Shown here: in pieces, positions 27,291 through 37,748 of the stretch | How the letters are laid out: each line of letters starts with the position of its first letter | Position numbering within the stretch: the stretch's first letter is position 1 | Source: Nordella sp. HKS 07 | GTDB taxonomy: Bacteria > Pseudomonadota > Alphaproteobacteria > Rhizobiales > Aestuariivirgaceae | Length of the DNA: 64,000 nt | Assembly: GCF_011046735.1 (NCBI RefSeq) | Contig: NZ_CP049258.1 | Coordinates: 5,474,001 to 5,538,000 of the forward strand | Direction: 5' to 3' | Made by a program: the position numbers and the translations under genes | The notes under the pieces: generated by a model | Databases searched by the model: none | What the model was told of the DNA's origin: nothing | The model's input: only the letters and a program-made list of their open reading frames with translations

Positions 27291-27623
27291 TCATCGCAGT
27301 GAAGGATGCTTCGGATGGATCGGAAAACCATCGGCGCCCACCTCGGTCGAGTAGCCTCGCACCTCGATCTGCTGTGCGCGCCCGTCGTGGCAGTCCTTGC
27401 ACAGGCTGGTGAATGGGCCGGCGAAGAAGGTCTCGGGCCTGAGCTTCTGCGATGGGCTGACGTGGTGGCAGACGGCGGCGGCTACAATCCGGCCCCTAAC
27501 CTTACACCACTCGCACAGGGGCTGCTTCCGGAACTGGCTTTCCCTCGTCTTCGCCCAGGCCGAGGTCTTGTAGAGCTTGCGATATTGGGCAGCTTCAGGA
27601 CTGCGACGGTCTGATCTGTTCAA
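27291..27623 (-). CDS. HNH endonuclease, phage-type
   Basis: The 110-residue product has the HNH zinc-finger nuclease layout. An N-terminal YRKLYKTSAWAKTRESQF is followed by PLCEWCKVRGR (CxxC), VCHHVSPSQ with the catalytic His pair, SLCKDCHDGRA (second CxxC and His), and the tail GYSTEVGADGFPIHPKHP. Such proteins usually lie beside terminase genes in prophages and assist DNA packaging. Here no terminase or portal gene follows, so it looks like a stranded prophage gene. It is convergent with the carbamoyltransferase. Confidence 0.86.
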   Translation of the reverse strand: MNRSDRRSPEAAQYRKLYKTSAWAKTRESQFRKQPLCEWCKVRGRIVAAAVCHHVSPSQKLRPETFFAGPFTSLCKDCHDGRAQQIEVRGYSTEVGADGFPIHPKHPSLR

Positions 27624-27928
27624 TTAAGTCCCTGATCGTTAGTGGACATGGGTAGAGCGATCCTACTCTTGTTGTCATTACCGGCATCGTCAGGCTCTGT
27701 CTGGTACGTCACAACCGGTTGTGCTATCCTAAAGCATTCGGGCAGTGAGTCGCCGTTATTGCAGAGGGCGAGGAGAAGAAGCCCTATGGGAGATCGTCAG
27801 AGCTAGGACGCCCACAGCTGCCGCGCTTCACCCTCTGAGCTACGCCCCGAGTGGCCGCTCGATATCGGAAGATATATTGCCCAATAGTTGGTTTGCTGAT
27901 CGAATGTCGCTACCAGTAGGAGACAGCG
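27624..27928. other. Intergenic region with a tRNA-5'-half-like sequence
   Basis: No gene is seen. The minus strand at about 27819-27846 reads GGGGCGTAGCTCAGAGGG followed by TGAAGCGCGG, which resembles an acceptor plus D arm (TAGCTCAGAGGG fits box A). No anticodon arm or TTCGA T arm follows, so it is at most a fragment. Confidence 0.3.
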
Positions 27929-28159
27929 ATGGCAATGCGCGCTCAACTATCTGGCGATGGTCCGCTCGTGATGCCTGCTGTTGTAGGCTATTTGGGGTTA
28001 ACCCTTCCAGCAGGTGGACGACCAACGCAAATCCGTTTTGTCTTAGAGGATGGATCAGAACTCCATCTGCCGATTCCGGAGGCTGCTTACAACAAACTCC
28101 TCGATCAGTTCGCGATGCTGTACGCCGAGCAGAACTGGATCGAAGTAGGACCAAGGTAG
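27929..28159 (+). CDS. Small hypothetical protein
   Basis: The 76-residue frame starts at an ATG with AGTAGGAGACAG upstream. It reads MPAVVGYLGLTLPAGGRPTQ and then IRFVLEDGSELHLPIPEAAY, ending QFAMLYAEQNWIEVGPR. The composition is protein-like and it has a good ribosome-binding site. The next (frameshifted) small gene starts 3 bp after the stop. I do not recognise a family. Confidence 0.55.
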   Translation: MAMRAQLSGDGPLVMPAVVGYLGLTLPAGGRPTQIRFVLEDGSELHLPIPEAAYNKLLDQFAMLYAEQNWIEVGPR

Positions 28160-28162
28160 GCA

Positions 28163-28361
28163 ATGCATTCGAACTCTCAGCATGACACGGAGGACACGCC
28201 GGATATTTTTGACTGGCAAAGAGTGCTCTTTCTGCTTTTTTATGGCCATATGGCTGCTCGTGACTTTGTGGCTGATCAGTCAACTTCTCAATTTGATGTA
28301 TCCCCCACTCGTCGGCGTAGCGATGATGGGGCTCTCGCTCGGAGCTAACCTACGTAGGTAG
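28163..28361 (+). pseudogene. Small one-helix membrane protein, frameshifted in a T run
   Basis: Frame one from the ATG at 28163 reads SQHDTEDTPDIFDWQRVLFL and then loses its hydrophobic character. Removing one T from the six-T run at 28236-28241 joins it to FMAIWLLVTLWLISQLLNLM, then YPPLVGVAMMGLSLGANL and a stop at 28359-28361. The joined product, about 65 residues, is a credible single-helix membrane protein. The insertion in a homopolymer may be real decay, phase variation or a read error. Confidence 0.5.
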
Positions 28362-28384
28362 GTTCGACGCGAGGCCGCCCCGTG

Positions 28385-28768
28385 ATGAACCACAGAACGT
28401 ACGACAAGTTTGTTCGAATAATCACCCGTAACGAAGACTCCTTCACGCGACTCAAAAATGCCGATCGGTTCCTGACATGGTGTGCCGACCGAGAAATTTC
28501 GCTCATCCTGCACGGGCACAAACACGTTGCCCGTCACGTCCAAGTAGAGATTTCGGCTTCTGACGGGTCGATTCGGTACATTGATGTCGTCGGCTGCGGT
28601 TCGACAACTGGAGTCGAAAGCTCGCCCTTGTGCTACGACATTTTGTCCATCGAGCCGAGTACCCGAACATGGGGCGTCAGCTTCTACCATGATCCGTCGC
28701 CTTCCGGGGCTGGCTTCAGAAGTCAGGAAATGTCAGTTGACACCCGGTCTTTGCGGAGGAGTTGGTGA
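28385..28768 (+). pseudogene. C-terminal fragment of a calcineurin-like metallophosphoesterase
   Basis: The frame of about 127 residues has LKNADRFLTWCADREISLIL and HGHKHVARHV, the GHxH metal-binding block IV/V of calcineurin-like phosphoesterases, then GCGSTTGVESSPLCYDIL and a C-terminal strand region. The N-terminal blocks with the D-x-H and GNHD motifs are absent, and upstream sequence encodes something unrelated. It is therefore a truncated remnant that cannot be active. The first codons may be fortuitous. Confidence 0.65.
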
Positions 28769-29643
28769 TGTTCTTTTGTAGTCGTCCTAGCATATCTACT
28801 TTGCGCGACTGCTGAGAGACTAGCTGTGATCCGATAATGATACGGACCGTCTCGTAGAATTTCTTGAGAAGCCCTACGCGCCCTTCTTGGCGGCGACCGC
28901 TCGGATCCGATCTGCATCAAGCGCATCACCACCTCCAAGAAGGCGCCTCGGAGTCATCCACCGGATTCCAGTTCCAACATTGGGCCAAACGACAGGCGGC
29001 TGATGGATCGAAGCGCGGTCCATCCGGCGGCGTGCCCGCCAGACTTTTTAAGCTTTCCCCCAAGGTCTGGACGCCGATCACGCTCCGTCGCCACACGCTG
29101 TCTTCGGTGTGGAAATCCATGAAGTTTCCATCGGTAGCCACGATATCGATTGCTGAGCCAGGCAGGCTCCAATCCCAGACCGGAGGGTAGCCGCTCCTCC
29201 TGCCTTGGCTACCTCGGGCGCACGGGCTTCGCTGCACGCACCAATGTTATCAATGGCTTAGTGCTGGCACCTGGCTGGAGTTCCTGCGCGCTCTCGGCCA
29301 ATAAGGAAACATCCTGCAAGGGCGGCAATGAATGCCAATGGCGCCGGGAAGCCCGATACCGGTTTCACATCTCAGCAGGCATCATAGCGATGGTCTCGAA
29401 TTGCGGGATGAGTCGCACTGGATATGCGGCATTGATCGGTCAGACTTGCATTTCCCTGCTGCGTGGAGGCGGCGTCGGCGCCCGTCTCCAAGCCCTTGTC
29501 CGGCCATGACATTGTGTAACAAGGGGCCGTTCCAGACGCGCTTTCTGGAATTGGTCTAATTGGCTTGCAGTGCAGCATTTGGTGCGCTACCACGGCTCCG
29601 AAAATGAGCCCGCGCCGCATGCGGGCGTAAGAGGCACAGGGAC
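28769..29643. other. Region upstream of nuoA, no supported gene
   Basis: The 875-bp stretch has short open frames on both strands without start signals or recognisable domains. On the minus strand near 28790-28920 some protein-like text appears in more than one frame (for example GLLKKFYETVRIIIGSQLVS), which suggests an eroded gene. The nuo promoter must lie in the right half; no clear consensus was found. Confidence 0.5.
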
Positions 29644-30009
29644 ATGCCCGAACTGGTCAAAGACTATCTGCCGGTCGTCATCTTCATGGCGGTAGCTGGC
29701 GCGATCGCCTTGGCGCTCATGGCGTCGGCGATCATCATCGCGGTCAGGAAGCCTGACCCGGAGAAGCTGTCGGCTTACGAATGCGGATTCAAGGCTTTCG
29801 ACGACGCGCGTATGAAATTCGACGTGCGATTCTACCTCGTCTCCATTCTCTTCATCATCTTCGACCTCGAAGTCGCCTTCCTGTTCCCCTGGGCAATCAC
29901 GCTCGGTGAGATCGGCGTCTACGGCTTCTGGTCGATGATGATCTTCCTCGCCGTCCTCACCATCGGCTTCATTTACGAATGGCGCAAAGGAGCGCTCGAA
30001 TGGGATTGA
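29644..30009 (+). CDS. nuoA: NADH-quinone oxidoreductase subunit A
   Basis: The 121-residue membrane subunit of complex I has three helices. The conserved loop [20 protein letters not shown] carries the cysteine near the quinone site, followed by [13 protein letters not shown]. It opens the nuo operon and overlaps nuoB by 10 bases. ATG 29644 follows AGAGGCACAGGG. Confidence 0.97.
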   Translation: MPELVKDYLPVVIFMAVAGAIALALMASAIIIAVRKPDPEKLSAYECGFKAFDDARMKFDVRFYLVSILFIIFDLEVAFLFPWAITLGEIGVYGFWSMMIFLAVLTIGFIYEWRKGALEWD

Positions 30010-30545
30010 CCGAGACTCCGAAGGCCGGTCAGGGGCTCATCACGCCGGCCCAGCAGGAATATTTCACCAGCATCAGCGCCGAGCTCGCCGATAAGGGATT
30101 CCTTGTCACTTCGACCGACGATCTCATCAACTGGGCCCGCACCGGTTCCTTGATGTGGATGACCTTCGGTCTCGCCTGCTGCGCCGTCGAGATGATGCAG
30201 GCGTCCATGCCGCGCTACGACGTCGAGCGCTTCGGCTTCGCGCCACGTGCCTCGCCGCGCCAGTCGGACGTGATGATCGTCGCCGGCACGCTGACCAACA
30301 AGATGGCGCCGGCCTTGCGCAAGGTCTATGACCAGATGCCGGAGCCGCGCTACGTCATCTCGATGGGTTCCTGCGCCAATGGCGGCGGCTATTACCACTA
30401 TTCCTATTCGGTGGTGCGCGGCTGCGACCGCATCGTGCCGATCGACATCTATGTGCCGGGCTGCCCGCCGACCGCCGAGGCGCTGCTCTACGGCATTCTG
30501 CAGCTGCAGAAGAAGATTCGCCGCGTCGGCACATTGGAGCGCTAG
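30000..30545 (+). CDS. nuoB: NADH-quinone oxidoreductase subunit B
   Basis: The ATG at 30000 with AAAGGAG upstream gives 181 residues; an in-frame start at 29979 lies deeper in nuoA and is unlikely. The ligands of cluster N2 are visible: the tandem cysteines in [11 protein letters not shown], Cys in [13 protein letters not shown], and [14 protein letters not shown]. It passes electrons to ubiquinone at the peripheral-arm/membrane junction. Confidence 0.97.
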   Translation: MGLTETPKAGQGLITPAQQEYFTSISAELADKGFLVTSTDDLINWARTGSLMWMTFGLACCAVEMMQASMPRYDVERFGFAPRASPRQSDVMIVAGTLTNKMAPALRKVYDQMPEPRYVISMGSCANGGGYYHYSYSVVRGCDRIVPIDIYVPGCPPTAEALLYGILQLQKKIRRVGTLER

Positions 30546-30550
30546 ATCTG

Positions 30551-31156
30551 ATGTCGGAAATCCTGAAGAACCTGAGCGCTCACATCACTGGCAAGCTCGG
30601 CCCCGCCGTCGTGTCGAGTGAAATCGCCTTCGGCGAGCTGACGATATGGGCCGAGGCCACCGAGATCGGCAATGTCCTGCGCTTCCTGCGCGACGATCCG
30701 GACTGCCGTTTCGTCTGCTTTATCGACATCTGCGGCGCCGATTACCCTGAGCGCGAACGGCGCTTCGACGTCGTCTATCATCTCTTGAGCCCCTACAAGA
30801 ACGCGCGTGTGCGCGTGAAGGTGAGGACCGATGAGGCGACGCCGGTGCCGAGCGTGATCGAGGTCTTCCCCGCCGCCGACTGGTTTGAGCGTGAGACCTT
30901 CGATCTCTATGGCGTGCTGTTCGAGGGCCATCCGGATTTGCGCCGCATCCTCACCGACTACGGCTTTTCCGGCCATCCGTTACGCAAGGACTTCCCGCTC
31001 ACCGGCCATGTCGAGGTGCGCTACGACGACGAGCAGAAGCGTGTCGTCTACGAACCGGTGAAGCTCGTGCAGGAATTCCGCAAATTCGATTATCTCTCCC
31101 CCTGGGAGGGCACCGATTACATACTGCCCGGCGATGAGAAGGCGGTGAAGCAATGA
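30551..31156 (+). CDS. nuoC: NADH-quinone oxidoreductase subunit C
   Basis: The 201-residue peripheral-arm subunit (30 kDa type) has the signature [20 protein letters not shown] and [20 protein letters not shown]. It starts 5 bp after nuoB and overlaps nuoD by 4 bases (ATGA). NuoC and NuoD are separate here, unlike the fused NuoCD of enterobacteria. Confidence 0.97.
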   Translation: MSEILKNLSAHITGKLGPAVVSSEIAFGELTIWAEATEIGNVLRFLRDDPDCRFVCFIDICGADYPERERRFDVVYHLLSPYKNARVRVKVRTDEATPVPSVIEVFPAADWFERETFDLYGVLFEGHPDLRRILTDYGFSGHPLRKDFPLTGHVEVRYDDEQKRVVYEPVKLVQEFRKFDYLSPWEGTDYILPGDEKAVKQ

Positions 31157-32355
31157 CAACGACGACCGCCGAAGCCGATATCCGAAATTTTACCATTAAT
31201 TTCGGGCCGCAGCATCCCGCCGCCCATGGCGTGCTCCGTCTCGTCCTCGAGCTCGACGGCGAAGTCGTGACGCGCGTTGACCCGCATATCGGTCTCCTGC
31301 ATCGCGGCACCGAAAAGCTGATCGAGCACAAGACCTATCTGCAGGCGATCCCTTACTTCGACCGGCTCGATTATGTCGCGCCGATGAATCAGGAGCACGC
31401 CTTCGCGCTCGCGGTCGAACGGCTGCTCGGCATTACGGTGCCGATGCGCGGCCAGCTCATCCGCGTGCTCTATTCCGAGATCGGCCGTCTCCTCTCGCAT
31501 CTCCTCAACGTGACGACGCAGGCCATGGACGTCGGCGCGCTCACCCCGCCGCTCTGGGGCTTCGAGGAGCGCGAGAAGCTGATGGTCTTCTACGAGCGTG
31601 CTTCGGGCTCGCGCATGCATGCGGCCTATGTGCGCCCGGGCGGCGTCCATCAGGACCTGCCGCAGGCGCTCGTCGACGATATCTGGACCTTCTGCGAGCA
31701 TCATCCCAAGGTGCTCGACGACATCGAGGGGCTCCTAACCGACAACCGCATCTTCAAGCAGCGCAATGTCGATATCGGCGTCGTGAAGCTCGAGGACTGC
31801 TTCGCCTGGGGCTTCTCTGGCGTGATGGTCAGGGGCTCAGGCGCCGCCTGGGACCTGCGCAAATCGCAGCCCTACGAATGCTATGCCGATCTCGATTTCG
31901 ACATTCCGATCGGCAAGAACGGCGACTGCTACGACCGTTACCTGATCCGCATGGAAGAGATGCGCCAGTCGGTCCGCATCATGAAGCAGTGCATCGAAAA
32001 GCTGAACTCGGCCGACGGCAAGACTCCGGTCTCCTCGACCGACGGCAAGATCGTGCCGCCCAAGCGGGCTGAGATGAAGCGCTCGATGGAAGCGCTCATC
32101 CATCATTTCAAGCTCTACACCGAGGGCTATAAGGTGCCGGCCGGCGAGGTCTATGCGGCGGTCGAAGCGCCCAAGGGCGAATTCGGCGTCTATCTCGTCG
32201 CCGACGGCACCAACAAGCCTTATCGCTGCAAGATCCGGGCGCCGGGCTTCGCCCATCTTCAGGCGATGGATTTCATGTGCCGCGGCCACATGCTCGCGGA
32301 TGTGAGCGCCGTGCTGGGCTCACTCGATATCGTGTTTGGTGAGGTTGACCGATGA
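31153..32355 (+). CDS. nuoD: NADH-quinone oxidoreductase subunit D
   Basis: The 400-residue 49-kDa subunit forms the quinone cavity with NuoB. Conserved segments are [38 protein letters not shown] (with the His of the quinone headgroup site) and the C-terminal [20 protein letters not shown] and [14 protein letters not shown]. It overlaps nuoE by the ATGA tetranucleotide. Confidence 0.97.
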   Translation: MTTTTAEADIRNFTINFGPQHPAAHGVLRLVLELDGEVVTRVDPHIGLLHRGTEKLIEHKTYLQAIPYFDRLDYVAPMNQEHAFALAVERLLGITVPMRGQLIRVLYSEIGRLLSHLLNVTTQAMDVGALTPPLWGFEEREKLMVFYERASGSRMHAAYVRPGGVHQDLPQALVDDIWTFCEHHPKVLDDIEGLLTDNRIFKQRNVDIGVVKLEDCFAWGFSGVMVRGSGAAWDLRKSQPYECYADLDFDIPIGKNGDCYDRYLIRMEEMRQSVRIMKQCIEKLNSADGKTPVSSTDGKIVPPKRAEMKRSMEALIHHFKLYTEGYKVPAGEVYAAVEAPKGEFGVYLVADGTNKPYRCKIRAPGFAHLQAMDFMCRGHMLADVSAVLGSLDIVFGEVDR

Positions 32356-33062
32356 GCGTGCGCCGTCTCGATCCCGTTCAGCCCGAGAGTTTCGCCTTTA
32401 CGCCGGCGAATCTCGTCTGGGCCAAGGAGACGATCAAGAAATATCCGGAAGGCAAGCAGGCCTCCGCCGTCATCCCGCTTCTGTGGCGCGCCCAGGAGCA
32501 GAATGAAGGCTGGGTGTCGAAGCCGGCGATGGAGTATGTCGCCGACATGCTCGCCATGAGCTTCATCCGCGTCTATGAGGTCGCGACCTTCTACACGATG
32601 TTCCAGCTCTCACCCGTCGGCAAGAAGGCCCATGTTCAGGTCTGCGGCACTACGCCCTGCATGCTGAGGGGGGCGGAGGATCTGAAGAAGGTCTGCCAGC
32701 GCCGCATCCATCCCGAGCCCCATCATCTCTCGGCCGAGGGCAATTTCTCCTGGGAAGAGGTCGAGTGCCTCGGCGTCTGCGTGAACGCGCCCATGGTGCA
32801 GATTTGGAGCGACACTTACGAAGACCTCACCCCAGAGAGCTTCGAGAAGGTGCTCGACGGTTTCGCCAAGGGCAAGCCGGTGAAGCCCGGTCCGCAAAAC
32901 GGCCGCCAGTTTTCGGCACCCGAAGGCGAGCTCACGAGCCTCACGGATCCGTCGATCTACAGCAAGGACCGCACCTTCACCCGTATCGAGACGCCGCCTC
33001 CGGCACCGCCGGCCGCCGCGCCAGCACCAGCGAAGCCCGCCGCCGGCGACAAATCGAAGTGA
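32352..33062 (+). CDS. nuoE: NADH-quinone oxidoreductase subunit E
   Basis: The 236-residue subunit carries the N1a 2Fe-2S cluster. Ligands are Cys98 and Cys103 ([11 protein letters not shown]) and Cys139 and Cys143 ([11 protein letters not shown]). Beyond about residue 165 it has a low-complexity Pro/Ala-rich extension ([17 protein letters not shown]) not needed for the fold; such extensions are frequent in alphaproteobacteria. Confidence 0.96.
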   Translation: MSVRRLDPVQPESFAFTPANLVWAKETIKKYPEGKQASAVIPLLWRAQEQNEGWVSKPAMEYVADMLAMSFIRVYEVATFYTMFQLSPVGKKAHVQVCGTTPCMLRGAEDLKKVCQRRIHPEPHHLSAEGNFSWEEVECLGVCVNAPMVQIWSDTYEDLTPESFEKVLDGFAKGKPVKPGPQNGRQFSAPEGELTSLTDPSIYSKDRTFTRIETPPPAPPAAAPAPAKPAAGDKSK

Positions 33063-33074
33063 GGATCACGTCTC

Positions 33075-34382
33075 ATGCTCGCAGATAAAGACCGCATCTT
33101 CACGAATCTCTACGGTCTCCATGACTGGGGCCTCGACGGGGCGCGCAAGCGCGGCTGTTGGGTGGACGTGAAGTCGTTCATCGACAAGGGCCGCGACTGG
33201 ATGATCAACGAGATGAAGGCCTCGGGTCTCAGGGGACGCGGCGGTGCCGGCTTCCCGACCGGCCTCAAATGGTCCTTCATGCCCAAGCAGATCGGCGAGC
33301 GGCCGCATTATCTCGTCGTCAATGCCGACGAATCCGAGCCCGGCACCTGCAAGGACCGCGAGATCATGCGGCATGACCCGCATCTCCTGGTCGAGGGCTG
33401 CCTTATCGCCGGCGCCGCGATGGGCGCCCATGTCGGCTATATCTATGTGCGCGGCGAGTTCATCCGCGAGCGCGAGCGGCTCCAGGCCGCCATCGACCAG
33501 GCCTACGAGGCCCGCCTCATCGGCCCGAACAACATCCATGGCTGGGACTTCGATCTTTATGTCCATCATGGCGCCGGCGCCTATATCTGCGGCGAGGAAA
33601 CGGCACTGCTCGAAAGCCTCGAAGGCAAGAAGGGCCAGCCGCGCATGAAGCCGCCATTCCCGGCCAATGTCGGCCTCTATGGCGCGCCCACCACCATCAA
33701 TAACGTCGAATCGATCGCCGTCGCCGGCACGATCATGAGACGGGGAGCCGCATGGTTCTCCGGTATCGGCCGGCCCAACAATGTCGGCACCAAGCTGTTC
33801 TGTATCTCCGGCCACGTGAACAAGCAGTGTAACGTCGAAGAGGCGATGGGCATCCCGTTCCGCGAGCTGATCGACAAGCATTGCGGCGGCATCCGCGGCG
33901 GCTGGGACAATCTGCTCGCGGTCATTCCGGGCGGCGCTTCGGTGCCGCTGGTGCCGGCGGATCAGATCATCGATTGTCCGATGGACTTCGATTCGCTGCG
34001 CAATCTCAAATCGGGCCTCGGCACCGCGGCGGTCATCGTCATGGACAAGTCGACCGATATCATCCGCGCCATCGCCCGCCTCGCTTATTTCTACAAGCAT
34101 GAGAGCTGCGGCCAGTGCACGCCGTGCCGCGAAGGCACGGGCTGGATGTGGCGCGTGCTCACCCGCATGGCGGAGGGCCGCGCCGAGAAGCGCGAGATCG
34201 ACATGCTGCTCGATGTTACATACCAGATCGAAGGCCACACGATCTGCGCGCTCGGCGATGCCGCGGCCTGGCCGGTCCAAGGCCTCATCCGCCATTTCCG
34301 CCATGTGATCGAGGAGCGCATCGATCAATATTCGGCCAATCCGGATCACGCGGGCGCGGTGCGCCTGCAGGCCGCTGAGTGA
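33075..34382 (+). CDS. nuoF: NADH-quinone oxidoreductase subunit F
   Basis: The 435-residue NADH-oxidising subunit binds FMN and one 4Fe-4S cluster. FMN/NADH loops are [18 protein letters not shown] and [20 protein letters not shown]. Cluster N3 ligands lie in [16 protein letters not shown] and a later cysteine in [14 protein letters not shown]. It is the electron entry point of the complex. It starts 12 bp after nuoE. Confidence 0.97.
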   Translation: MLADKDRIFTNLYGLHDWGLDGARKRGCWVDVKSFIDKGRDWMINEMKASGLRGRGGAGFPTGLKWSFMPKQIGERPHYLVVNADESEPGTCKDREIMRHDPHLLVEGCLIAGAAMGAHVGYIYVRGEFIRERERLQAAIDQAYEARLIGPNNIHGWDFDLYVHHGAGAYICGEETALLESLEGKKGQPRMKPPFPANVGLYGAPTTINNVESIAVAGTIMRRGAAWFSGIGRPNNVGTKLFCISGHVNKQCNVEEAMGIPFRELIDKHCGGIRGGWDNLLAVIPGGASVPLVPADQIIDCPMDFDSLRNLKSGLGTAAVIVMDKSTDIIRAIARLAYFYKHESCGQCTPCREGTGWMWRVLTRMAEGRAEKREIDMLLDVTYQIEGHTICALGDAAAWPVQGLIRHFRHVIEERIDQYSANPDHAGAVRLQAAE

Positions 34383-34389
34383 GGACAAG

Positions 34390-36453
34390 ATGCCGAAACT
34401 GAAAGTCGACGGCACCGAGATCGAAGTCGAGAACGGCACGACGCTCCTGCAGGCATGCGAGGCGGCGGGCGCCGAAGTGCCGCGCTTCTGCTACCACGAG
34501 CGCCTGTCGATCGCCGGCAACTGCCGCATGTGCCTGGTCGAGGTGAAGGGCATGCCGAAGCCGCAGGCCTCCTGCGCCATGTCGGTCAACGATCTGCGCC
34601 CCGGTCCCAATGGCGAACCGCCTGAGGTCAATACCCGCACGCCCGTCGTCAAGAAGGCGCGCGAAGGCGTGATGGAATTCCTGCTGATCAACCATCCGCT
34701 CGATTGCCCGATCTGCGATCAGGGCGGCGAATGCGACCTGCAGGACCAGGCGATGGCTTATGGCATCGACAAGAATCGCTTCGCCGAGAACAAGCGCGCC
34801 GTCGAGGACAAGTATATCGGCCCGCTGGTCAAGACGTCGATGAACCGCTGCATCCAGTGCACGCGCTGCGTGCGCTTCACCACCGAGGTGGGCGGCGTCG
34901 AGGAACTGGGCGCCATCGGCCGCGGCGAGGACATGGAGATCACCTCCTATCTCGAACGCGCCATGACCTCCGAATTGCAGGCCAATATCATCGATCTGTG
35001 CCCGGTCGGCGCGCTCACCTCGCAGCCTTACGAGTTCAAGGCGCGGCCCTGGGAGCTGACCAAGACCGAAACCATCGATGCGATGGACGCGGTTGGCTCG
35101 AATATCCGCGTCGACTCGCGCGGCCGCGAAGTGATGCGCATACTGCCGCGTACCCATGAGGACGTGAACGAGGAGTGGATCTCCGACAAGACCCGCTTCG
35201 TGTGGGACGGCCTCAGGACCCAGCGCCTGGACCGGCCTTACATCCGCGAGATTGGCAAGCTGCGCCCGGCCACCTGGCCCGAGGCCTTCGCCCGCATTGC
35301 GCAGAAACTCAAAGGCACGAAGCCTGAGCGCGTCGGCATCATCCTGGGCGATCTCGTCGGCGCCGAGGAAGCCTTCTCGATCAAGCAGCTCGCCCAATCG
35401 CTCGGCATCACCAATATAGACTGCCGCCAAGATGGTTCGCCTTTGGGCGACAATGGCGGCCGCGCCGGCTATCTGTTCAATTCGACCATCGCCGGCATCG
35501 AGGAAGCCGATGCGATCCTGCTCATCGGCACCAATCCGCGCCTCGAGGCGCCGGTGCTCAATGCCCGCATCCGCAAGCGCTGGCTGAAGGGCGGCGTGAG
35601 CGTGGGCGTGATCGGCGAGCAGGCCGACCTCACCTATGCGTACAAGTATCTGGGCGCCGGTCCCGAAAGCCTGAAGCACCTCAAGGATTTCGACCTGAGC
35701 CAGAAGCAGAAGCCGATGGTCATCATCGGGCAGGGCGCGCTGGCGCGTCCCGATGGCGCGGCGGTGCTTGCGGCGGCGCAGGCACTGGGCGTGGTCAAGG
35801 ACGGCTGGAACGGCTTCAACATCCTCCACATCGCGGCGGGTCGCGTCGGCGCGCTCGATGCGGGAGCGCTGCCGGGTGAGGGCGGCAAGTCCGCCCGCGA
35901 AATCCTGGCGGCGGCGCATGCGGGCGAACTCGACATGCTCTTCCTGCTCGGCGCCGATGAGGTCGACGTCCCGCCGCAGGGCACGTCCTTCGTCGTCTAT
36001 CAGGGCAGCCACGGCGACCGCGGCGCGCATGGCGCCGACGTGATTCTGCCGGGCGCGGCCTATACCGAGAAGTCGGTCACCTATGTGAATACCGAAGGCC
36101 GTCCGCAGATGACGCGCCGCGCCACATTCCCGCCGGGTGATGCCCGCGAGGACTGGGCGATCCTGCGCGCCTTGTCGGACGTGCTCGGCGTCACGCAGCC
36201 CTGGAACTCGCTCGCCGAATTGCGCAAGGCGATGTATCAGGCGGTTCCGCATCTCGGCCGTCTCGACCAGGTGACCAAGGCCGATGTGGCGGAGCTGACG
36301 AAACTCGGCGCCAAGGGCGGCAACATGACGGGGGAGGCGTTCACCTCGCCGGTGAAGGACTTCTATATGACCAATCCGATCGCGCGCGCGTCGCGCATCA
36401 TGAGCGAGTGCTCGGTCCTGCGGCACAGGACTCAGCTCGAGGCGGCGGAATAA
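34390..36453 (+). CDS. nuoG: NADH-quinone oxidoreductase subunit G
   Basis: The 687-residue subunit binds three Fe-S clusters. The 2Fe-2S site is [20 protein letters not shown], the His-ligated cluster [18 protein letters not shown], and the N4/N5-type site [19 protein letters not shown], with a final cysteine in [16 protein letters not shown]. The C-terminal molybdopterin-oxidoreductase-like domain is present without cofactor motifs. The length is that of the mitochondrial-type subunit, shorter than E. coli NuoG. Confidence 0.96.
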   Translation: MPKLKVDGTEIEVENGTTLLQACEAAGAEVPRFCYHERLSIAGNCRMCLVEVKGMPKPQASCAMSVNDLRPGPNGEPPEVNTRTPVVKKAREGVMEFLLINHPLDCPICDQGGECDLQDQAMAYGIDKNRFAENKRAVEDKYIGPLVKTSMNRCIQCTRCVRFTTEVGGVEELGAIGRGEDMEITSYLERAMTSELQANIIDLCPVGALTSQPYEFKARPWELTKTETIDAMDAVGSNIRVDSRGREVMRILPRTHEDVNEEWISDKTRFVWDGLRTQRLDRPYIREIGKLRPATWPEAFARIAQKLKGTKPERVGIILGDLVGAEEAFSIKQLAQSLGITNIDCRQDGSPLGDNGGRAGYLFNSTIAGIEEADAILLIGTNPRLEAPVLNARIRKRWLKGGVSVGVIGEQADLTYAYKYLGAGPESLKHLKDFDLSQKQKPMVIIGQGALARPDGAAVLAAAQALGVVKDGWNGFNILHIAAGRVGALDAGALPGEGGKSAREILAAAHAGELDMLFLLGADEVDVPPQGTSFVVYQGSHGDRGAHGADVILPGAAYTEKSVTYVNTEGRPQMTRRATFPPGDAREDWAILRALSDVLGVTQPWNSLAELRKAMYQAVPHLGRLDQVTKADVAELTKLGAKGGNMTGEAFTSPVKDFYMTNPIARASRIMSECSVLRHRTQLEAAE

Positions 36454-36454
36454 C

Positions 36455-37492
36455 ATGAACGAGATTTTCTTCACCGTCGGCCTGATCGTCCTGCAGAGCG
36501 TGGCACTGCTGGTGTCACTCCTGATCGTGACCGCTTTCCTGCTCTATGCCGACCGCAAGATCTGGGCGGCGGTGCAGATGCGCCGCGGCCCCAATGTCGT
36601 CGGTCCCTGGGGTCTGCTGCAGTCTTTCGCGGACCTGCTTAAATTCGTCTTCAAGGAAGTCATCATTCCCGATGGCGCCAACAAGGGCGTGTTCATCATC
36701 GCTCCCTTGGTGACGGCGCTTTTATCGCTCGCCGCCTGGGCGGTCATTCCGCTCGACGAGGGCTGGGCGATCGCCGATCTCAATGTCGGCATCCTCTATC
36801 TGCTCGCCATTTCGTCCCTCGGCGTCTACGGCGTCATCATGGGCGGCTGGGCGTCCAACTCGAAGTACCCCTTCCTGTCGGCGCTGCGCTCGGCGGCGCA
36901 GATGGTGTCCTACGAAGTCTCGATCGGCTTCGTCATCATCACCGTTCTGCTCTGTGCCGGCTCGCTCAATCTGACCGACATCGTGAAGTCGCAGGAGACG
37001 GGCCTCGCCACCGCCGTCGGCTTGCCCTGGCTGGCCTTCCTCAACTGGTACTGGCTGCCGCTGCTGCCGATGTTCGTCGTCTTCTTTGTGTCGGCGCTGG
37101 CGGAAACGAACCGCCCGCCCTTCGATCTGGCGGAAGCGGAATCCGAGCTCGTCGCCGGCTTCATGGTCGAGTATTCTTCGACCCCCTATCTGCTCTTCAT
37201 GCTGGGCGAGTACATCGCGATCATCATGATGTGCGCGATGATGACCATCCTGTTCCTCGGCGGCTGGCTGCCTCCGATCGACATCTGGCCGCTCAACCTG
37301 GTGCCGGGCGTCGTCTGGTTTCTGATCAAGCTCTGCCTGGTGTTCTTCATGTTCGCCATGGTGAAGGCGATCGTGCCGCGCTACCGCTACGACCAGCTGA
37401 TGCGCCTCGGCTGGAAGGTGTTCCTGCCCATCTCTCTCTTCTGGGTGGCGCTCACCGCCGGCGTTCTCGTGACTTTCGGATGGCTGCCATGA
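36455..37492 (+). CDS. nuoH: NADH-quinone oxidoreductase subunit H
   Basis: The 345-residue membrane subunit forms the quinone channel entry. Conserved pieces are [20 protein letters not shown], then [20 protein letters not shown] (the acidic third cytoplasmic loop) and [20 protein letters not shown]. It starts one base after the nuoG stop. An extra small gene, not nuoI, follows it. Confidence 0.97.
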   Translation: MNEIFFTVGLIVLQSVALLVSLLIVTAFLLYADRKIWAAVQMRRGPNVVGPWGLLQSFADLLKFVFKEVIIPDGANKGVFIIAPLVTALLSLAAWAVIPLDEGWAIADLNVGILYLLAISSLGVYGVIMGGWASNSKYPFLSALRSAAQMVSYEVSIGFVIITVLLCAGSLNLTDIVKSQETGLATAVGLPWLAFLNWYWLPLLPMFVVFFVSALAETNRPPFDLAEAESELVAGFMVEYSSTPYLLFMLGEYIAIIMMCAMMTILFLGGWLPPIDIWPLNLVPGVVWFLIKLCLVFFMFAMVKAIVPRYRYDQLMRLGWKVFLPISLFWVALTAGVLVTFGWLP

Positions 37493-37504
37493 GGATCGAG
37501 GATC

Positions 37505-37744
37505 ATGTTCTTTTCCTTCGGCAACATACTGGGCGCCCTGATCTTCCTGACGCTGGGCCTGCTGGGTCTGGCGATCTTCCGGCGCTTCGTCTATCCGCTT
37601 TTGAGCGCCCAGTACGAAAAGGCGAAGGCGACCGCCACGCAGGGGAAGGATCCCGCGCGGACCGCCCGGCTCGTCTATCTCGTCAGCATGCTGCTATTGC
37701 CGTTGCTGGGCTTCCTGCTCGGCGGCCTGGTCTTGAAATGGTGA
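37505..37744 (+). CDS. Small two-helix membrane protein inserted between nuoH and nuoI
   Basis: The 79-residue frame has an ATG preceded by GAGGATCGAGGATC, 12 bp after nuoH, and stops 4 bp before the nuoI start, so it is embedded in the operon. It has a helix at about 5-25 ([20 protein letters not shown]), a positively charged amphipathic middle ([20 protein letters not shown] and [13 protein letters not shown]), and a second helix at about 57-76 ([20 protein letters not shown]). No complex I subunit or assembly factor I know matches. It may be an accessory or assembly factor. Confidence 0.75.
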   Translation: MFFSFGNILGALIFLTLGLLGLAIFRRFVYPLLSAQYEKAKATATQGKDPARTARLVYLVSMLLLPLLGFLLGGLVLKW

Positions 37745-37748
37745 TGTC

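Noticed and set aside
34285-36474. 729-codon open frame antisense to nuoG
   Set aside because: Mirror of nuoG codon bias without any motif or start signal.
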